Below, one piece after another: positions 7,572-15,208 of a DNA stretch of 19,049 nucleotides. The position numbers were made by a program, and so were the translations under genes. Positions within the stretch are counted from its first letter, which is position 1; the number at the start of each line of letters is the position of its first letter. This DNA is from Candidatus Caccovivens faecavium (lineage in GTDB: Bacteria; Bacillota; Clostridia; Christensenellales; UBA1242). The stretch spans positions 1 through 19,049 of the forward strand of contig DVLK01000040.1 in NCBI GenBank assembly GCA_018715545.1, read 5' to 3'. Under the pieces are notes generated by a model, which did no database searches, was not told where the DNA came from, and saw only the letters and a list, made by a program, of their open reading frames with translations.

Positions 7572-8480
7572 TTAGTTTTCGCTTTTAAAATAAGAAGATA
7601 ATTTGTCTACAACTTTTTCTCCGTCTTTATCTTTATGACCAGCGGAATAAATGGTTACCTTTTTTGTTTTCAAAAATTTTAATATCTCTTCAAGGTCATT
7701 GTCGCTAATTTTTGGAATCAGAACTTTTTGATTTTCTATCAAAACTTCTACACCTTTCTCTTCTTTTAATAATTTACCAAGATAATTTGGTTGTTTTGTA
7801 ACTATGAATGTGTATCGTTTTTGATTAAAGTTTTTCCATTTTTCGTTTGCTTCAATAGTGGTCACCTCTCTGTTATTCATATATATAAAGGTGTTTGCAA
7901 AGTCGAAATCATTGGTATTTGTTCCTGTTAGAAGAAAAGCACAATCTTTCTTTGTTTTTAAATAAGAGATAAAAAGATTTCTATCTTCCTCATTTAAGTC
8001 GAGGAATGGTTCATCAAATATGTAAACTTTGGCATCAACTGCTAGTGCAACAACTAGCGAAAGTTTTTTCTTTTCGCTATTAGTGAGCGAATAGACGCGA
8101 TTGTTCATCACATCATACATATTAAAGGCTTTTAATGTTTCTATTACCTTGCCGAGATGATATTTTCCTCTTAATTTGAGAAGATATTTTATGTTTTTTA
8201 ATACAGTTTGAAATTTAAAAAACATTGGAGGGTGTAGGGCGATGCTGACTTCACTTTGAAGAGCTCTATATTGTCTTAGATTTTTGCCTTCTATTAAAAT
8301 ATTTCCGTTTGATAGTGGAAGAGCGCCAGCTATAAGCTTGCAAAGACTTGTCTTACCACTGCCTTCTCCGCCGATTATGACAGCTATCTCGTTAGTATGT
8401 AAACGAAAGGTTACATCTTTAACTAAATATTTCTTTTTTATAAACGATGAGATGTTATCAACCTCTAAAATAGTTTCCAT
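7572..8480 (-). CDS. ABC transporter ATP-binding protein with degenerate signature motif
   Basis: 302 aa: an ABC nucleotide-binding domain (about 5-205) plus a C-terminal extension of about 95 residues, as in ABC-2 export ATPases. Walker A is GGEGSGKT (37-44) and Walker B is KVYIFDEP (151-158, Asp156 and Glu157). The other motifs are abnormal. The LSGGQ position reads LTNSE (132-136), the Q-loop region reads ALHPPMFF with no Gln, and the H-switch position reads LLTGTNTND with no His. It should power the permease at 5729-7399. METILEVDNIS is the expected family N-terminus, so 8480 is the start, although no Shine-Dalgarno precedes it. A TATAAT lies 6 bp upstream, implying a leaderless transcript. 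Export function is inferred. Confidence 0.85.
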   Translation of the reverse strand: METILEVDNISSFIKKKYLVKDVTFRLHTNEIAVIIGGEGSGKTSLCKLIAGALPLSNGNILIEGKNLRQYRALQSEVSIALHPPMFFKFQTVLKNIKYLLKLRGKYHLGKVIETLKAFNMYDVMNNRVYSLTNSEKKKLSLVVALAVDAKVYIFDEPFLDLNEEDRNLFISYLKTKKDCAFLLTGTNTNDFDFANTFIYMNNREVTTIEANEKWKNFNQKRYTFIVTKQPNYLGKLLKEEKGVEVLIENQKVLIPKISDNDLEEILKFLKTKKVTIYSAGHKDKDGEKVVDKLSSYFKSEN

Positions 8481-8486
8481 AAAGAT

Positions 8487-8515
8487 ATTATAACAAAAAA
8501 CATGATATTTGTAAA
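8487..8515 (-). promoter_or_regulatory. Promoter of the ABC ATPase, predicted to give a leaderless mRNA
   Basis: On the minus strand, -35 TTTACA (8515-8510), a 17-bp spacer and -10 TATAAT (8492-8487) with an upstream TGT extended -10. Only six bases separate the -10 from the ATG at 8480, which puts the predicted transcription start at or next to the A of the start codon. Confidence 0.7.
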
Positions 8516-8528
8516 GATAAATATCATG
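8495..8528 (-). terminator. Intrinsic terminator of the DUF4364 gene overlapping the ABC promoter
   Basis: Perfect 10-bp inverted repeat CATGATATTT (8501-8510) / AAATATCATG (8519-8528) with an 8-nt loop. On the minus strand it is followed by TTTTTTG (8500-8494). It lies about 44 bp after the DUF4364 stop. Its loop and stem contain the -35 box of the next gene. Confidence 0.7.
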
Positions 8529-8571
8529 CTTAGAAATATTTTTAACAAAATTATGTAAAACTTTTTGTAGA

Positions 8572-9105
8572 TTAATCGGTGTTAATCAGATTGTCAAAGA
8601 CATATTCATATATATTTGGAGCTTGCTGTCGCCATTTTTTACAACATTCTTCCGCACTTTGCCTAGTTGGGGCTTTGACTTTTATTTCAAAAAGTGGGGT
8701 AGCGATCAAACTTTCGTAAATTCGCATGGTGACTAAATAGGAACCGTCATCGCTGTCTGTGTAGTTAGCATAGTATTCTTGTGATATCTTAATGTTTAGG
8801 CGATTGTTTTTTGCGTATTCGGTGATTTCATCTCGGAGAGAGTTAGGTATTCTTTTATAGAAATAGGAAAGACAATCTCTGCCTTCAAAAGTAAGAGTAT
8901 AGCGCATTTCACCTTCTTTGCATTGTGTTTTATAAATAAGCTTTGCCTCAGATAGTTGATATAAAAGATCTAGGCAGTCCATGTAATTTATCCAATTATT
9001 TTTAACTGCGCAAATTTCAATTATTGAGTTTTCTGTTAGTGGCATTTCCACCTTATCCATGACGAAAAGGATTATTAGCTTGTTGGTAACTGCATCGTAA
9101 TTCAT
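8572..9105 (-). CDS. DUF4364 family protein (winged-helix-like, Clostridia)
   Basis: 177 aa. The family pattern is clear: NKLIILFVMDKVEMPLTENS near the N-terminus, a YTLTFEGRDCLSYF segment that looks like a winged-helix wing, then the hallmark RIPNSLRDEI followed by a C-terminal alpha/beta half with CCKKWRQ and IYEYVFDNL. DUF4364 proteins are widespread in Clostridia and presumed to be transcription factors; no regulon is known to me. The start at 9105 is chosen because GGAG sits about 8 bases upstream and MNYDAVTNKL matches the family start. Fifteen further upstream codons lack a ribosome binding site and overlap the promoter. It is transcribed divergently from the acidic protein at 9218 and is the first gene of the minus-strand block. 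Confidence 0.85.
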   Translation of the reverse strand: MNYDAVTNKLIILFVMDKVEMPLTENSIIEICAVKNNWINYMDCLDLLYQLSEAKLIYKTQCKEGEMRYTLTFEGRDCLSYFYKRIPNSLRDEITEYAKNNRLNIKISQEYYANYTDSDDGSYLVTMRIYESLIATPLFEIKVKAPTRQSAEECCKKWRQQAPNIYEYVFDNLINTD

Positions 9106-9121
9106 TTTATTCTCCAAAACA

Positions 9122-9150
9122 ATTCTATCACTATTGCAATAAAAAATCAA
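9122..9150 (-). promoter_or_regulatory. Promoter of the DUF4364 gene
   Basis: On the minus strand, TTGATT (9150-9145), a 17-bp spacer and TAGAAT (9127-9122) preceded by TGA (extended -10). The GGAG ribosome binding site follows. Confidence 0.55.
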
Positions 9151-9168
9151 TTATCTTCTTATTTTAAT

Positions 9169-9213
9169 TTGAAATTTTTTTAGATTGTGTTATTATATTG
9201 AATAACGAGGGGG
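9169..9213 (+). promoter_or_regulatory. Promoter and RBS of the acidic hypothetical gene
   Basis: TTGAAA (9169-9174), a 16-bp spacer, TATTAT (9191-9196) preceded by TGT, then a strong GAGGGGG ribosome binding site (9207-9213) four bases before the ATG at 9218. It is back-to-back with the DUF4364 promoter in a 112-bp divergent region. Confidence 0.6.
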
Positions 9214-9217
9214 CGAT

Positions 9218-10027
9218 ATGGAAAAGAATGTGAGAAAAGTGGAGAAATTTGTTGCTAATTGTAATGATATGCTTAGTGGTAGATTTTTAGATTTTAATAA
9301 AAAAATTGAAAATATAGCAAATTCAATAAATGACAGTGATGATATTTTGTCATATCTTGCAACAAAGATACTAGATGGTGATAGGGAGGAAATTTTTAAT
9401 CATGCGTTTGTCATTGATAACAAAACAAAAAATGGTAAAATTTCTCTTCCTAGCGAGGAAAAGGAAAAGTTAACTCTATTTGTGACAGTGATTAATGATT
9501 TATATAGTCATAAGCTTAATGCCAATAAATTTTTGGAAACATATTTTAGGGGCGGGCAAGGCACTCCGACACAATTGTTTTTAGAAAAAATCATTGAGCC
9601 TTTTAAGAATATGATTGCAGATTATTTCAAAGTAGATAAATCCTTGACACTTGTTGATCTAAGTAAAAAGGAGGAAGAAATTTCAGAGGAAGAATTTGCT
9701 GACGATGAAGAGGATGATGAGGTCAATTTTGAAACTGAATTTGAGGAAGAGGACATGCTTGCTCTTTCAATCAATAATATAGTCCGCGTATGTGATGAAC
9801 TTGAAGCAAAGTTAAAATTTGAGAAAAAGCACGAAAGTATAGTGGAAGATTTTGGCTTTATGATTTCCGCTTTAAAGCATGCTTGTGTGCAAAAAGACAT
9901 GCAAAATATAAATGGTTTGATACTTGGAATCAACTATGTTTCGCATAAGATTAAAAGTACGAAGTATTTGGTAAACGAATTAAATGAGATTGTCTATAAT
10001 ATTTACCAATCTTCAAATATCGAATAA
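9218..10027 (+). CDS. Hypothetical protein with highly acidic central stretch
   Basis: 269 aa; I do not recognise the family. Residues 1-145 look like a helical, soluble domain with Gly-rich RGGQGTPTQLF (111-121) in the middle. Residues 151-179 are extremely acidic, 19 of 29 being Asp or Glu, and probably form a disordered linker. Residues 183-265 form a second predicted helical part (NNIVRVCDELEAKLKFEKK onwards). There is no signal peptide or membrane segment, so it is likely cytoplasmic. Promoter, ribosome binding site and terminator are all its own, so it is a single-gene unit. Its divergent partner is a DUF4364 putative regulator, which could control it, but that is only positional inference. 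Coding character is clear from length, RBS and codon pattern. Confidence 0.8.
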   Translation: MEKNVRKVEKFVANCNDMLSGRFLDFNKKIENIANSINDSDDILSYLATKILDGDREEIFNHAFVIDNKTKNGKISLPSEEKEKLTLFVTVINDLYSHKLNANKFLETYFRGGQGTPTQLFLEKIIEPFKNMIADYFKVDKSLTLVDLSKKEEEISEEEFADDEEDDEVNFETEFEEEDMLALSINNIVRVCDELEAKLKFEKKHESIVEDFGFMISALKHACVQKDMQNINGLILGINYVSHKIKSTKYLVNELNEIVYNIYQSSNIE

Positions 10028-10061
10028 AATTTAAGAAAAATATCAAATTTTGTTAAAAAAT

Positions 10062-10101
10062 GATGATTTTTGGTGAATTTTTACCAACTTTCATCTTTTT
10101 T
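10062..10101 (+). terminator. Probable terminator of the acidic hypothetical gene
   Basis: Imperfect hairpin: outer stem GATGA (10062-10066) / TCATC (10091-10095), a 3x3 pyrimidine-rich internal loop, and inner stem TTGGT (10070-10074) / ACCAA (10083-10087). Six T follow (10096-10101). Confidence 0.55.
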
Positions 10102-10129
10102 CATTTTTAAAAAATATCTTTCATAAAAT
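10101..10129 (+). promoter_or_regulatory. Possible sigma-E-like sporulation promoter of the deacetylase gene
   Basis: TCATTTT (10101-10107), a 14-bp spacer and CATAAAAT (10122-10129). This is close to the Bacillus sigma-E consensus as I remember it (KMATATT, 14-15 bp, CATACAHT). In such AT-rich DNA, chance matches are likely. The -10 sits six bases before the ATG. Confidence 0.35.
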
Positions 10130-10135
10130 GATAAC

Positions 10136-10852
10136 ATGAAAATTTGGACATTTAATTTGCATAGGCAATTCATCAATTTTTTAATTGTAATTATGCTTGT
10201 GGTTGTTTCAACCCTTGCAGTTTTAGGAGTGAGTTTAAGTACGACATCTTCATTTATTAATGATGTATATTATAGTGGAAATACTGATAGTAATAAAATA
10301 TCGCTTATGATCAATGTATATTGGGGAACGGAATATCTTGATGGCATGCTTGAAATTTTATATAAGTATGATGTAAAAACAACATTTTTTGTTGGTGGAA
10401 CTTGGGCGGTAAAAGAAAGCGATATGCTACAAAAAATACATGATGCTGGCCATGAGATTGGTAACCATGGATATAGTCATAAGGACCAAGATAAATTAAA
10501 TAGAGAGCAAAATAAAAATGAGATTTTAACAACTCATACACTTGTCAATGATTTAATAGGGGTGAATATGGATTTGTTTGCACCACCGAGTGGTGCGTAT
10601 AATAAAACAACCGTAGAGGTGGCAACTGAGCTAGGCTATAAGACGATAATGTGGACGCGAGATACCATTGATTGGCGAGATAAAGATGAAGAGATTATTT
10701 ACAGTCGCGCAATCAAAGATGCGAAAGGTGGAGATTTAATTCTAATGCATCCAACAGCTTGCACGCTACTTGCGCTAGAAAGAATTATCGTTAGTTTGCA
10801 AGGTGAAGGATTTGTTTTGACTACCGTTAGCGAAAATCTGGCAGATAGTTAA
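10136..10852 (+). CDS. Membrane-anchored PdaB-like polysaccharide deacetylase family protein
   Basis: 238 aa. A membrane anchor (about 13-33) is followed by a NodB-homology domain (about 54-236). Landmarks: MINVYWGTEYL (58-68) at motif 1; TTFFVGGTWA; GHEIGNHGYSH with His111 and His115 (motif 2); FAPPSGAYN (148-156) at motif 3; TIDW with Asp179-Trp180 (motif 4); LILMH with His205 (motif 5). The closest known relatives are PdaB-type sporulation proteins, which keep an Asp in motif 1 (TFD). Here that position is Asn60, and the Arg usually opening motif 3 is Ala149, so classical deacetylase chemistry is doubtful. No Shine-Dalgarno precedes the ATG. The site of action should be the outer face of the membrane, on peptidoglycan or spore cortex (inference). 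I leave the symbol blank because of the motif losses. Confidence 0.8.
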   Translation: MKIWTFNLHRQFINFLIVIMLVVVSTLAVLGVSLSTTSSFINDVYYSGNTDSNKISLMINVYWGTEYLDGMLEILYKYDVKTTFFVGGTWAVKESDMLQKIHDAGHEIGNHGYSHKDQDKLNREQNKNEILTTHTLVNDLIGVNMDLFAPPSGAYNKTTVEVATELGYKTIMWTRDTIDWRDKDEEIIYSRAIKDAKGGDLILMHPTACTLLALERIIVSLQGEGFVLTTVSENLADS

Positions 10853-10905
10853 AAAATAGCGAAAAATAAGTCAAAATTTAGTAAAAAAATTAAAAATTAT
10901 GGCAT

Positions 10906-10952
10906 TTTTTATCAAATTAAGTCTTTATAGTCAATTTTTGATAAAAATTTTT
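10906..10952 (+). terminator. Possible AT-rich terminator after the deacetylase gene
   Basis: 11-bp inverted repeat TTTTTATCAAA (10906-10916) / TTTGATAAAAA (10937-10947) with a 20-nt loop, followed by five T. The stem is AT-rich and weak. It lies about 50 bp after the stop. Confidence 0.45.
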
Positions 10953-10998
10953 GTGAATTATTTTTCAATAAAAAATTAAAAAATATACAAAAAGTATT

Positions 10999-11026
10999 TT
11001 GAAGAAGAGGATTTAAGTGTTATAAT
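10999..11026 (+). promoter_or_regulatory. Promoter of the ftsK-rimO-pgsA operon
   Basis: TTGAAG (10999-11004), a 16-bp spacer, TATAAT (11021-11026) with a TGT extended -10. A GAGGGGAG ribosome binding site follows, just before the ATG at 11054. Confidence 0.65.
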
Positions 11027-11053
11027 TATTATAATTAATATTAAGAGGGGAGT

Positions 11054-13804
11054 ATGGCAGTTTATAAACTTAATTCAAAAAAGAAAGGGAAGAGGGATGT
11101 CAGAAAGATTGTAGGTTTTACTCTTATTGGCATTTCATCTGTTGTCTATCTTTTCTTGACGGGTATTTGGCCTGCCATGTTTTCCTTCCTTTTAGGTGTG
11201 TTTGGAATTTTTGCCTATCCTCTTTTTTTAGTTTTATTTATCGTTGGACTTGCTCTTGTCAATAAAAGAAAATATGTTATGCCTAAGCGCTATATCATTT
11301 CTATGGCACTTATGGTATATTTCTTTCTAGCCATCATTCAACTTATCATAGTTGGTGGTAAAGGTGGGCATACCTTTTTTGAATATTTAGGCCTTAATTA
11401 TTCTCGCACTTGGACGGCTGGTGGAATACTTACAGGAATAATTACAACACCTCTTCTATATCTTGCAAATAGTGTTGGAGCTTATATCATTTTAGCACTA
11501 GCCTTCTTTCTATCCCTCGCTATCTTTCTTGATAGTCTTAATGTGTTCAGGCGCAAAACTTCCTCAGTTTCAGTTAAAAAAGAAACAAAAACAATCAATC
11601 GCATTCAAACTACCAGTGAGAATGATAAAAAATCGGAAGAAGTTATTATTCCAAAAAAAGAAGAATTTAATCCTGTACTAGCTGGTAAACTTGAAGAAGA
11701 AAAGAAAGAGGAGAAGAAAGCGCTTACTACGCGAGAACTTTTAGGCTTAGATAAAAAAAGAAACAAGGCGTATGAATATTTTAAGGATGAAGCTCCAAAG
11801 GTTGAGAAAAAGAAAGAAGAACCAAAATCTCTTAGGGAACTTATTTTAACTCCGCCAGAAATTAATTACGAGGATTATTTTAAGGATTATAACAATAAAG
11901 CTCCTGCAAAGGAGGAGGTTAAAACGAATGTTGAAATTTTGAAACAAGAAGAAACATCTTTGCCTGAGGAAGTCCCAATTCAATCTGTCCAAGAGGTTAA
12001 AGAAGAAGTTAGAGAGGATGAATTTCATAATGTCAACAATCCTTTTGCGAGAGATGATGAGGATGTTGTTCGCGAAGCAGATGATATAATAAGAAGCGCT
12101 GTTAATGAAGAAAAAATGGAAAATCCAGAGATATATGAAAATGCAATAGATAACACAGAAGCTTTCTCTGATAGAATAAACGAGCGAATGAGCGACCGCT
12201 CATTTGAGCGTTCTTCATTTGAAACAATTAGGAGAGATAATAACTTTGCTCCTGAGTTTCCAGAAAGAAACGATAGAAATAACATCTTTACGCGCGGTCA
12301 AGTGGAGGAGGAAGAGGAAGTTGTCGAAGAACCAGAAGAGCCTTATGTTTATGAAAAACCTCCTCTTGAATATATCACTACAAAGTCAGTTGACCTATCA
12401 ACATTAAACGAGGATGTGGCAGAAAAGCGAGTGCTTCTTGAAAATAGTTTGGAAAATTTCGGAATACCAGCAAAGGTTCAGGGAGTTGTGGTAGGTCCTG
12501 CGGTAACAAGATATGAACTTGAAATGCCACAGGGAATATCTGTGTCCAAAATCAAAAATCGTGCAGACGATATTGCTCTTTCTCTTGCTGCCGAGGGAGC
12601 TATTAGAATTGAAGCTCCTGTGCCAGGCAAAAGCGTTGTTGGTGTGGAAGTGCCAAATAAGGCAATTGCAACAGTCAGTCTTCGCGATGTTTTGGAAAGT
12701 AGGGAGTTTAAAGAGAGTTCTTCACCACTTACTTTTGCTCTTGGAAAAGATATTACTGGCAATATCATAACTTGCAATATGCAAAAACTTACACACTTAT
12801 TAGTTGCGGGTTCAACTGGTTCAGGTAAAAGTGTTTGCCTTAACTCCATAATTTTAAGTATCATCTATAAGGCATCTCCTGAGGAAGTTAAAATAATCCT
12901 AGTTGACCCTAAGCGCGTGGAGTTTACCTCTTATAACGGTTTACCACATCTTATCATGCCAAATGTTGTCTGTGAAACGCAAAAGGCCATCAACACTCTT
13001 GCGTGGGCGGTCACTGAAATGGAACGCCGTTTTGAAGTTTTGGGCTTTGCGCGCGTTAAGAATATTGATGAATATAATCAAACACCTGATGTTGTTTCTG
13101 GTAAAGTTAAAAAGATGCCTTTCATAGTCATCATTGTTGATGAGCTTGCTGACCTTATGATGACAGGTAAAAAAGAAGTGGAAGAGAAGATAATTCGTTT
13201 GGCACAAAAGTCGAGAGCGGCAGGCATCCATCTAATCTTAGCCACACAGCGTCCGTCCGTTGATGTCATCACAGGACTTATTAAATCGAATTTCCCTTCC
13301 CGCATAGCCTTTGCTGTGACTAGCGCGGTAGATAGTATGACCATATTAGATCGCGTTGGTGCGGAAAAGCTTTTAGGTAAAGGCGATATGCTCTATTATC
13401 CTGTTGGTGCGCAAGAGCCTAAGCGTGTACAAGCTTGCTTTATAAGTACTGGGGAAACAAATCGAATTGTTGATTATGTTCGAGAAAATAACAAGCCTAT
13501 CTTTGACAAGGAAATTGAAGAGCAGATAAATAATCCTAACAAAAACAACAATCAAGGCGGAGTGCAAGTCAATAATGAAATGGACGAACTTTTACCTCTT
13601 GCTCTTAAAGCAGCAATTGACTGCGGGCAGGCTTCTGCAACAATGATTAGGCGTAAGTTTGCTATTGGCTATCCGCGTGCTGCGCGTATTATCGACCAGA
13701 TGGAGGCGGCAGGATATATCTCCACTGCGGATGGCGTTAAGGGTAGAACTGTATATACCACTATGGACGAATTTAGAGAAATTTTTGGCGATCAATATGA
13801 TTGA
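11054..13804 (+). CDS. ftsK: DNA translocase FtsK/SpoIIIE family
   Basis: 916 aa. The N-terminal part (about 18-161) has four to five membrane segments. A long charged linker rich in Glu, Lys and Asp (about 170-430) follows, and then the alpha/beta ATPase motor from about 436. Walker A is GSTGSGKS (586-593) and Walker B is IIVDELADLM (from about 693, Asp696 and Glu697). The gamma winged-helix domain that reads oriented DNA motifs (KOPS/SRS) occupies about 843-916, with MIRRKFAIGYPRAARIIDQM. The protein pumps double-stranded DNA through the division or sporulation septum. It is longer than typical SpoIIIE (about 790 aa) because of the linker. First gene of an apparent operon with rimO and pgsA, 72 bp before rimO with no terminator seen between. 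Whether it acts as FtsK, SpoIIIE or both cannot be decided here. Confidence 0.95.
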   Translation: MAVYKLNSKKKGKRDVRKIVGFTLIGISSVVYLFLTGIWPAMFSFLLGVFGIFAYPLFLVLFIVGLALVNKRKYVMPKRYIISMALMVYFFLAIIQLIIVGGKGGHTFFEYLGLNYSRTWTAGGILTGIITTPLLYLANSVGAYIILALAFFLSLAIFLDSLNVFRRKTSSVSVKKETKTINRIQTTSENDKKSEEVIIPKKEEFNPVLAGKLEEEKKEEKKALTTRELLGLDKKRNKAYEYFKDEAPKVEKKKEEPKSLRELILTPPEINYEDYFKDYNNKAPAKEEVKTNVEILKQEETSLPEEVPIQSVQEVKEEVREDEFHNVNNPFARDDEDVVREADDIIRSAVNEEKMENPEIYENAIDNTEAFSDRINERMSDRSFERSSFETIRRDNNFAPEFPERNDRNNIFTRGQVEEEEEVVEEPEEPYVYEKPPLEYITTKSVDLSTLNEDVAEKRVLLENSLENFGIPAKVQGVVVGPAVTRYELEMPQGISVSKIKNRADDIALSLAAEGAIRIEAPVPGKSVVGVEVPNKAIATVSLRDVLESREFKESSSPLTFALGKDITGNIITCNMQKLTHLLVAGSTGSGKSVCLNSIILSIIYKASPEEVKIILVDPKRVEFTSYNGLPHLIMPNVVCETQKAINTLAWAVTEMERRFEVLGFARVKNIDEYNQTPDVVSGKVKKMPFIVIIVDELADLMMTGKKEVEEKIIRLAQKSRAAGIHLILATQRPSVDVITGLIKSNFPSRIAFAVTSAVDSMTILDRVGAEKLLGKGDMLYYPVGAQEPKRVQACFISTGETNRIVDYVRENNKPIFDKEIEEQINNPNKNNNQGGVQVNNEMDELLPLALKAAIDCGQASATMIRRKFAIGYPRAARIIDQMEAAGYISTADGVKGRTVYTTMDEFREIFGDQYD

Positions 13805-13876
13805 TTTGATTGTTAGTCTATTCTTTATTACAAAAATGATAAAAACCTCAAAAGTCTAAAATAAAGGAAAAAAACT

Positions 13877-15208
13877 ATGGATGAAAAATTGAAGGACAAA
13901 AAAGTGTCGGCTATTTCACTAGGTTGTGACAAAAATAGAGTTGACCTTGAAAAAATGCTCTTTAAACTTAGTGATTATGGCTTTAAAATCGTAGATGATG
14001 TAAATGACGCCAATATTGTCATTGTCAACACCTGCGCTTTTATCACACCTGCCAAGAAAGAGGCACTTGAAAACATCTTTGATGTCTGTCTTTTGAAAGC
14101 AAAAGGTAAGGTGGAAAAGGTTATTGTGACAGGATGTCTGCCAGAACGACACAAGACGCAATTAGAAAAAGAGATAAAAGAGGTTGATGCTTTCTTAAAT
14201 TTGAAAGATAATGATAGAATTTGTGAGATTATAGAAGATTTATATAAGGCAGGACACGAGCAACCTAAATCTAAAAAAGGACGCATTTTTACTTCGCGCG
14301 GGTCGTATGCATATTTAAAAATCGCCGATGGGTGCAGTAATGGCTGTTCCTTCTGCACCATTCCTAGAATTAGAGGAAGATATATAAGCTATCCTATGGA
14401 AGATATTGTTGAGGAAGCAAAATATCTTGCCTCAAACAACATAAAAGAACTTATTTTGGTGGCGCAAGATGTTTCAAGGTACGGCGAGGATTTATATAAA
14501 GAAAATAGGCTTATTCAATTACTTGATAAACTTTCAAAGATTAAAGGGATTGAGTGGATAAGGCTTCACTATATCTATCCAGAAAAGACGACAAATGAAC
14601 TTTTGTCATATATAGACAGTAACAAGAAGATGTGCAAATATGTCGATATTCCACTTCAACACATCGACAATAACATATTAAGAAGTATGAATAGGCGTCT
14701 TGATGAAGAAAAGACTAGGTCATTAATACATTTGATTAAAAATCGTTATCCATCCATTCATATTCGTTCTACCTTCATTGTTGGGTACCCAACGGAAACT
14801 AACAAAGAGTTTAAAAAACTTTGTGATTTCGTCAAGGAGAGCAAATTTGATTATGCTGGCTTTTTCCCTTATTATCGTGAGGAAAATACTGCAAGCTATT
14901 ACATAAAACGCCAAAATAGCGAATGGACAAAGAAAAGACGACTTAAAAAGGTGAAAAAGTTGCAGGCGGAAGTGGCATATAGTAGAGCGCGCATGCATCT
15001 AGGAAAGAGCTATAAAACTCTTGTTGATTACTTTGATGATTCGACAGGATTATTTATCGGACATACAGAATTTCTATCGCCAACAGTTGACTTTAATGTG
15101 AAAATAGTGGATAATGGAAATATTAAGGTAGGCGATTTCGTCATGGTTAAGTTTTTATCTTTTGACGGCGCTGATTATAAAGGAGAAGTATATGAACCTT
15201 CCAAATAG
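13877..15208 (+). CDS. rimO: Ribosomal protein S12 methylthiotransferase RimO
   Basis: 443 aa, standard length. A radical-SAM methylthiotransferase that converts an Asp of ribosomal protein S12 to 3-methylthio-Asp. The N-terminal MTTase domain carries Cys17, Cys53 and Cys87 for one 4Fe-4S cluster; SLGCDKNRVDLE is the RimO rather than the MiaB form. The radical-SAM CxxxCxxC is Cys153, Cys157 and Cys160 in CSNGCSFCTIP, followed by RIRGRYISYP. A C-terminal TRAM domain begins near residue 375. AAAGGA about 10 bases upstream sets the start. Its last 17 bp overlap pgsA, and pgsA's ribosome binding site is inside it, which suggests translational coupling. The rimO-pgsA pairing is common in Clostridia. 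Confidence 0.95.
   Translation: MDEKLKDKKVSAISLGCDKNRVDLEKMLFKLSDYGFKIVDDVNDANIVIVNTCAFITPAKKEALENIFDVCLLKAKGKVEKVIVTGCLPERHKTQLEKEIKEVDAFLNLKDNDRICEIIEDLYKAGHEQPKSKKGRIFTSRGSYAYLKIADGCSNGCSFCTIPRIRGRYISYPMEDIVEEAKYLASNNIKELILVAQDVSRYGEDLYKENRLIQLLDKLSKIKGIEWIRLHYIYPEKTTNELLSYIDSNKKMCKYVDIPLQHIDNNILRSMNRRLDEEKTRSLIHLIKNRYPSIHIRSTFIVGYPTETNKEFKKLCDFVKESKFDYAGFFPYYREENTASYYIKRQNSEWTKKRRLKKVKKLQAEVAYSRARMHLGKSYKTLVDYFDDSTGLFIGHTEFLSPTVDFNVKIVDNGNIKVGDFVMVKFLSFDGADYKGEVYEPSK

Noticed and set aside
11020..11040. Palindromic AT sequence around the ftsK -10 as an operator
   Set aside because: TTATAATTATTATAA-type symmetry is expected by chance in this AT-rich DNA, and no matching regulator is apparent.
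11846..13795. Several antisense ORFs of 60-130 codons inside ftsK
   Set aside because: They are shadows of a strongly conserved coding frame and lack ribosome binding sites and family features.
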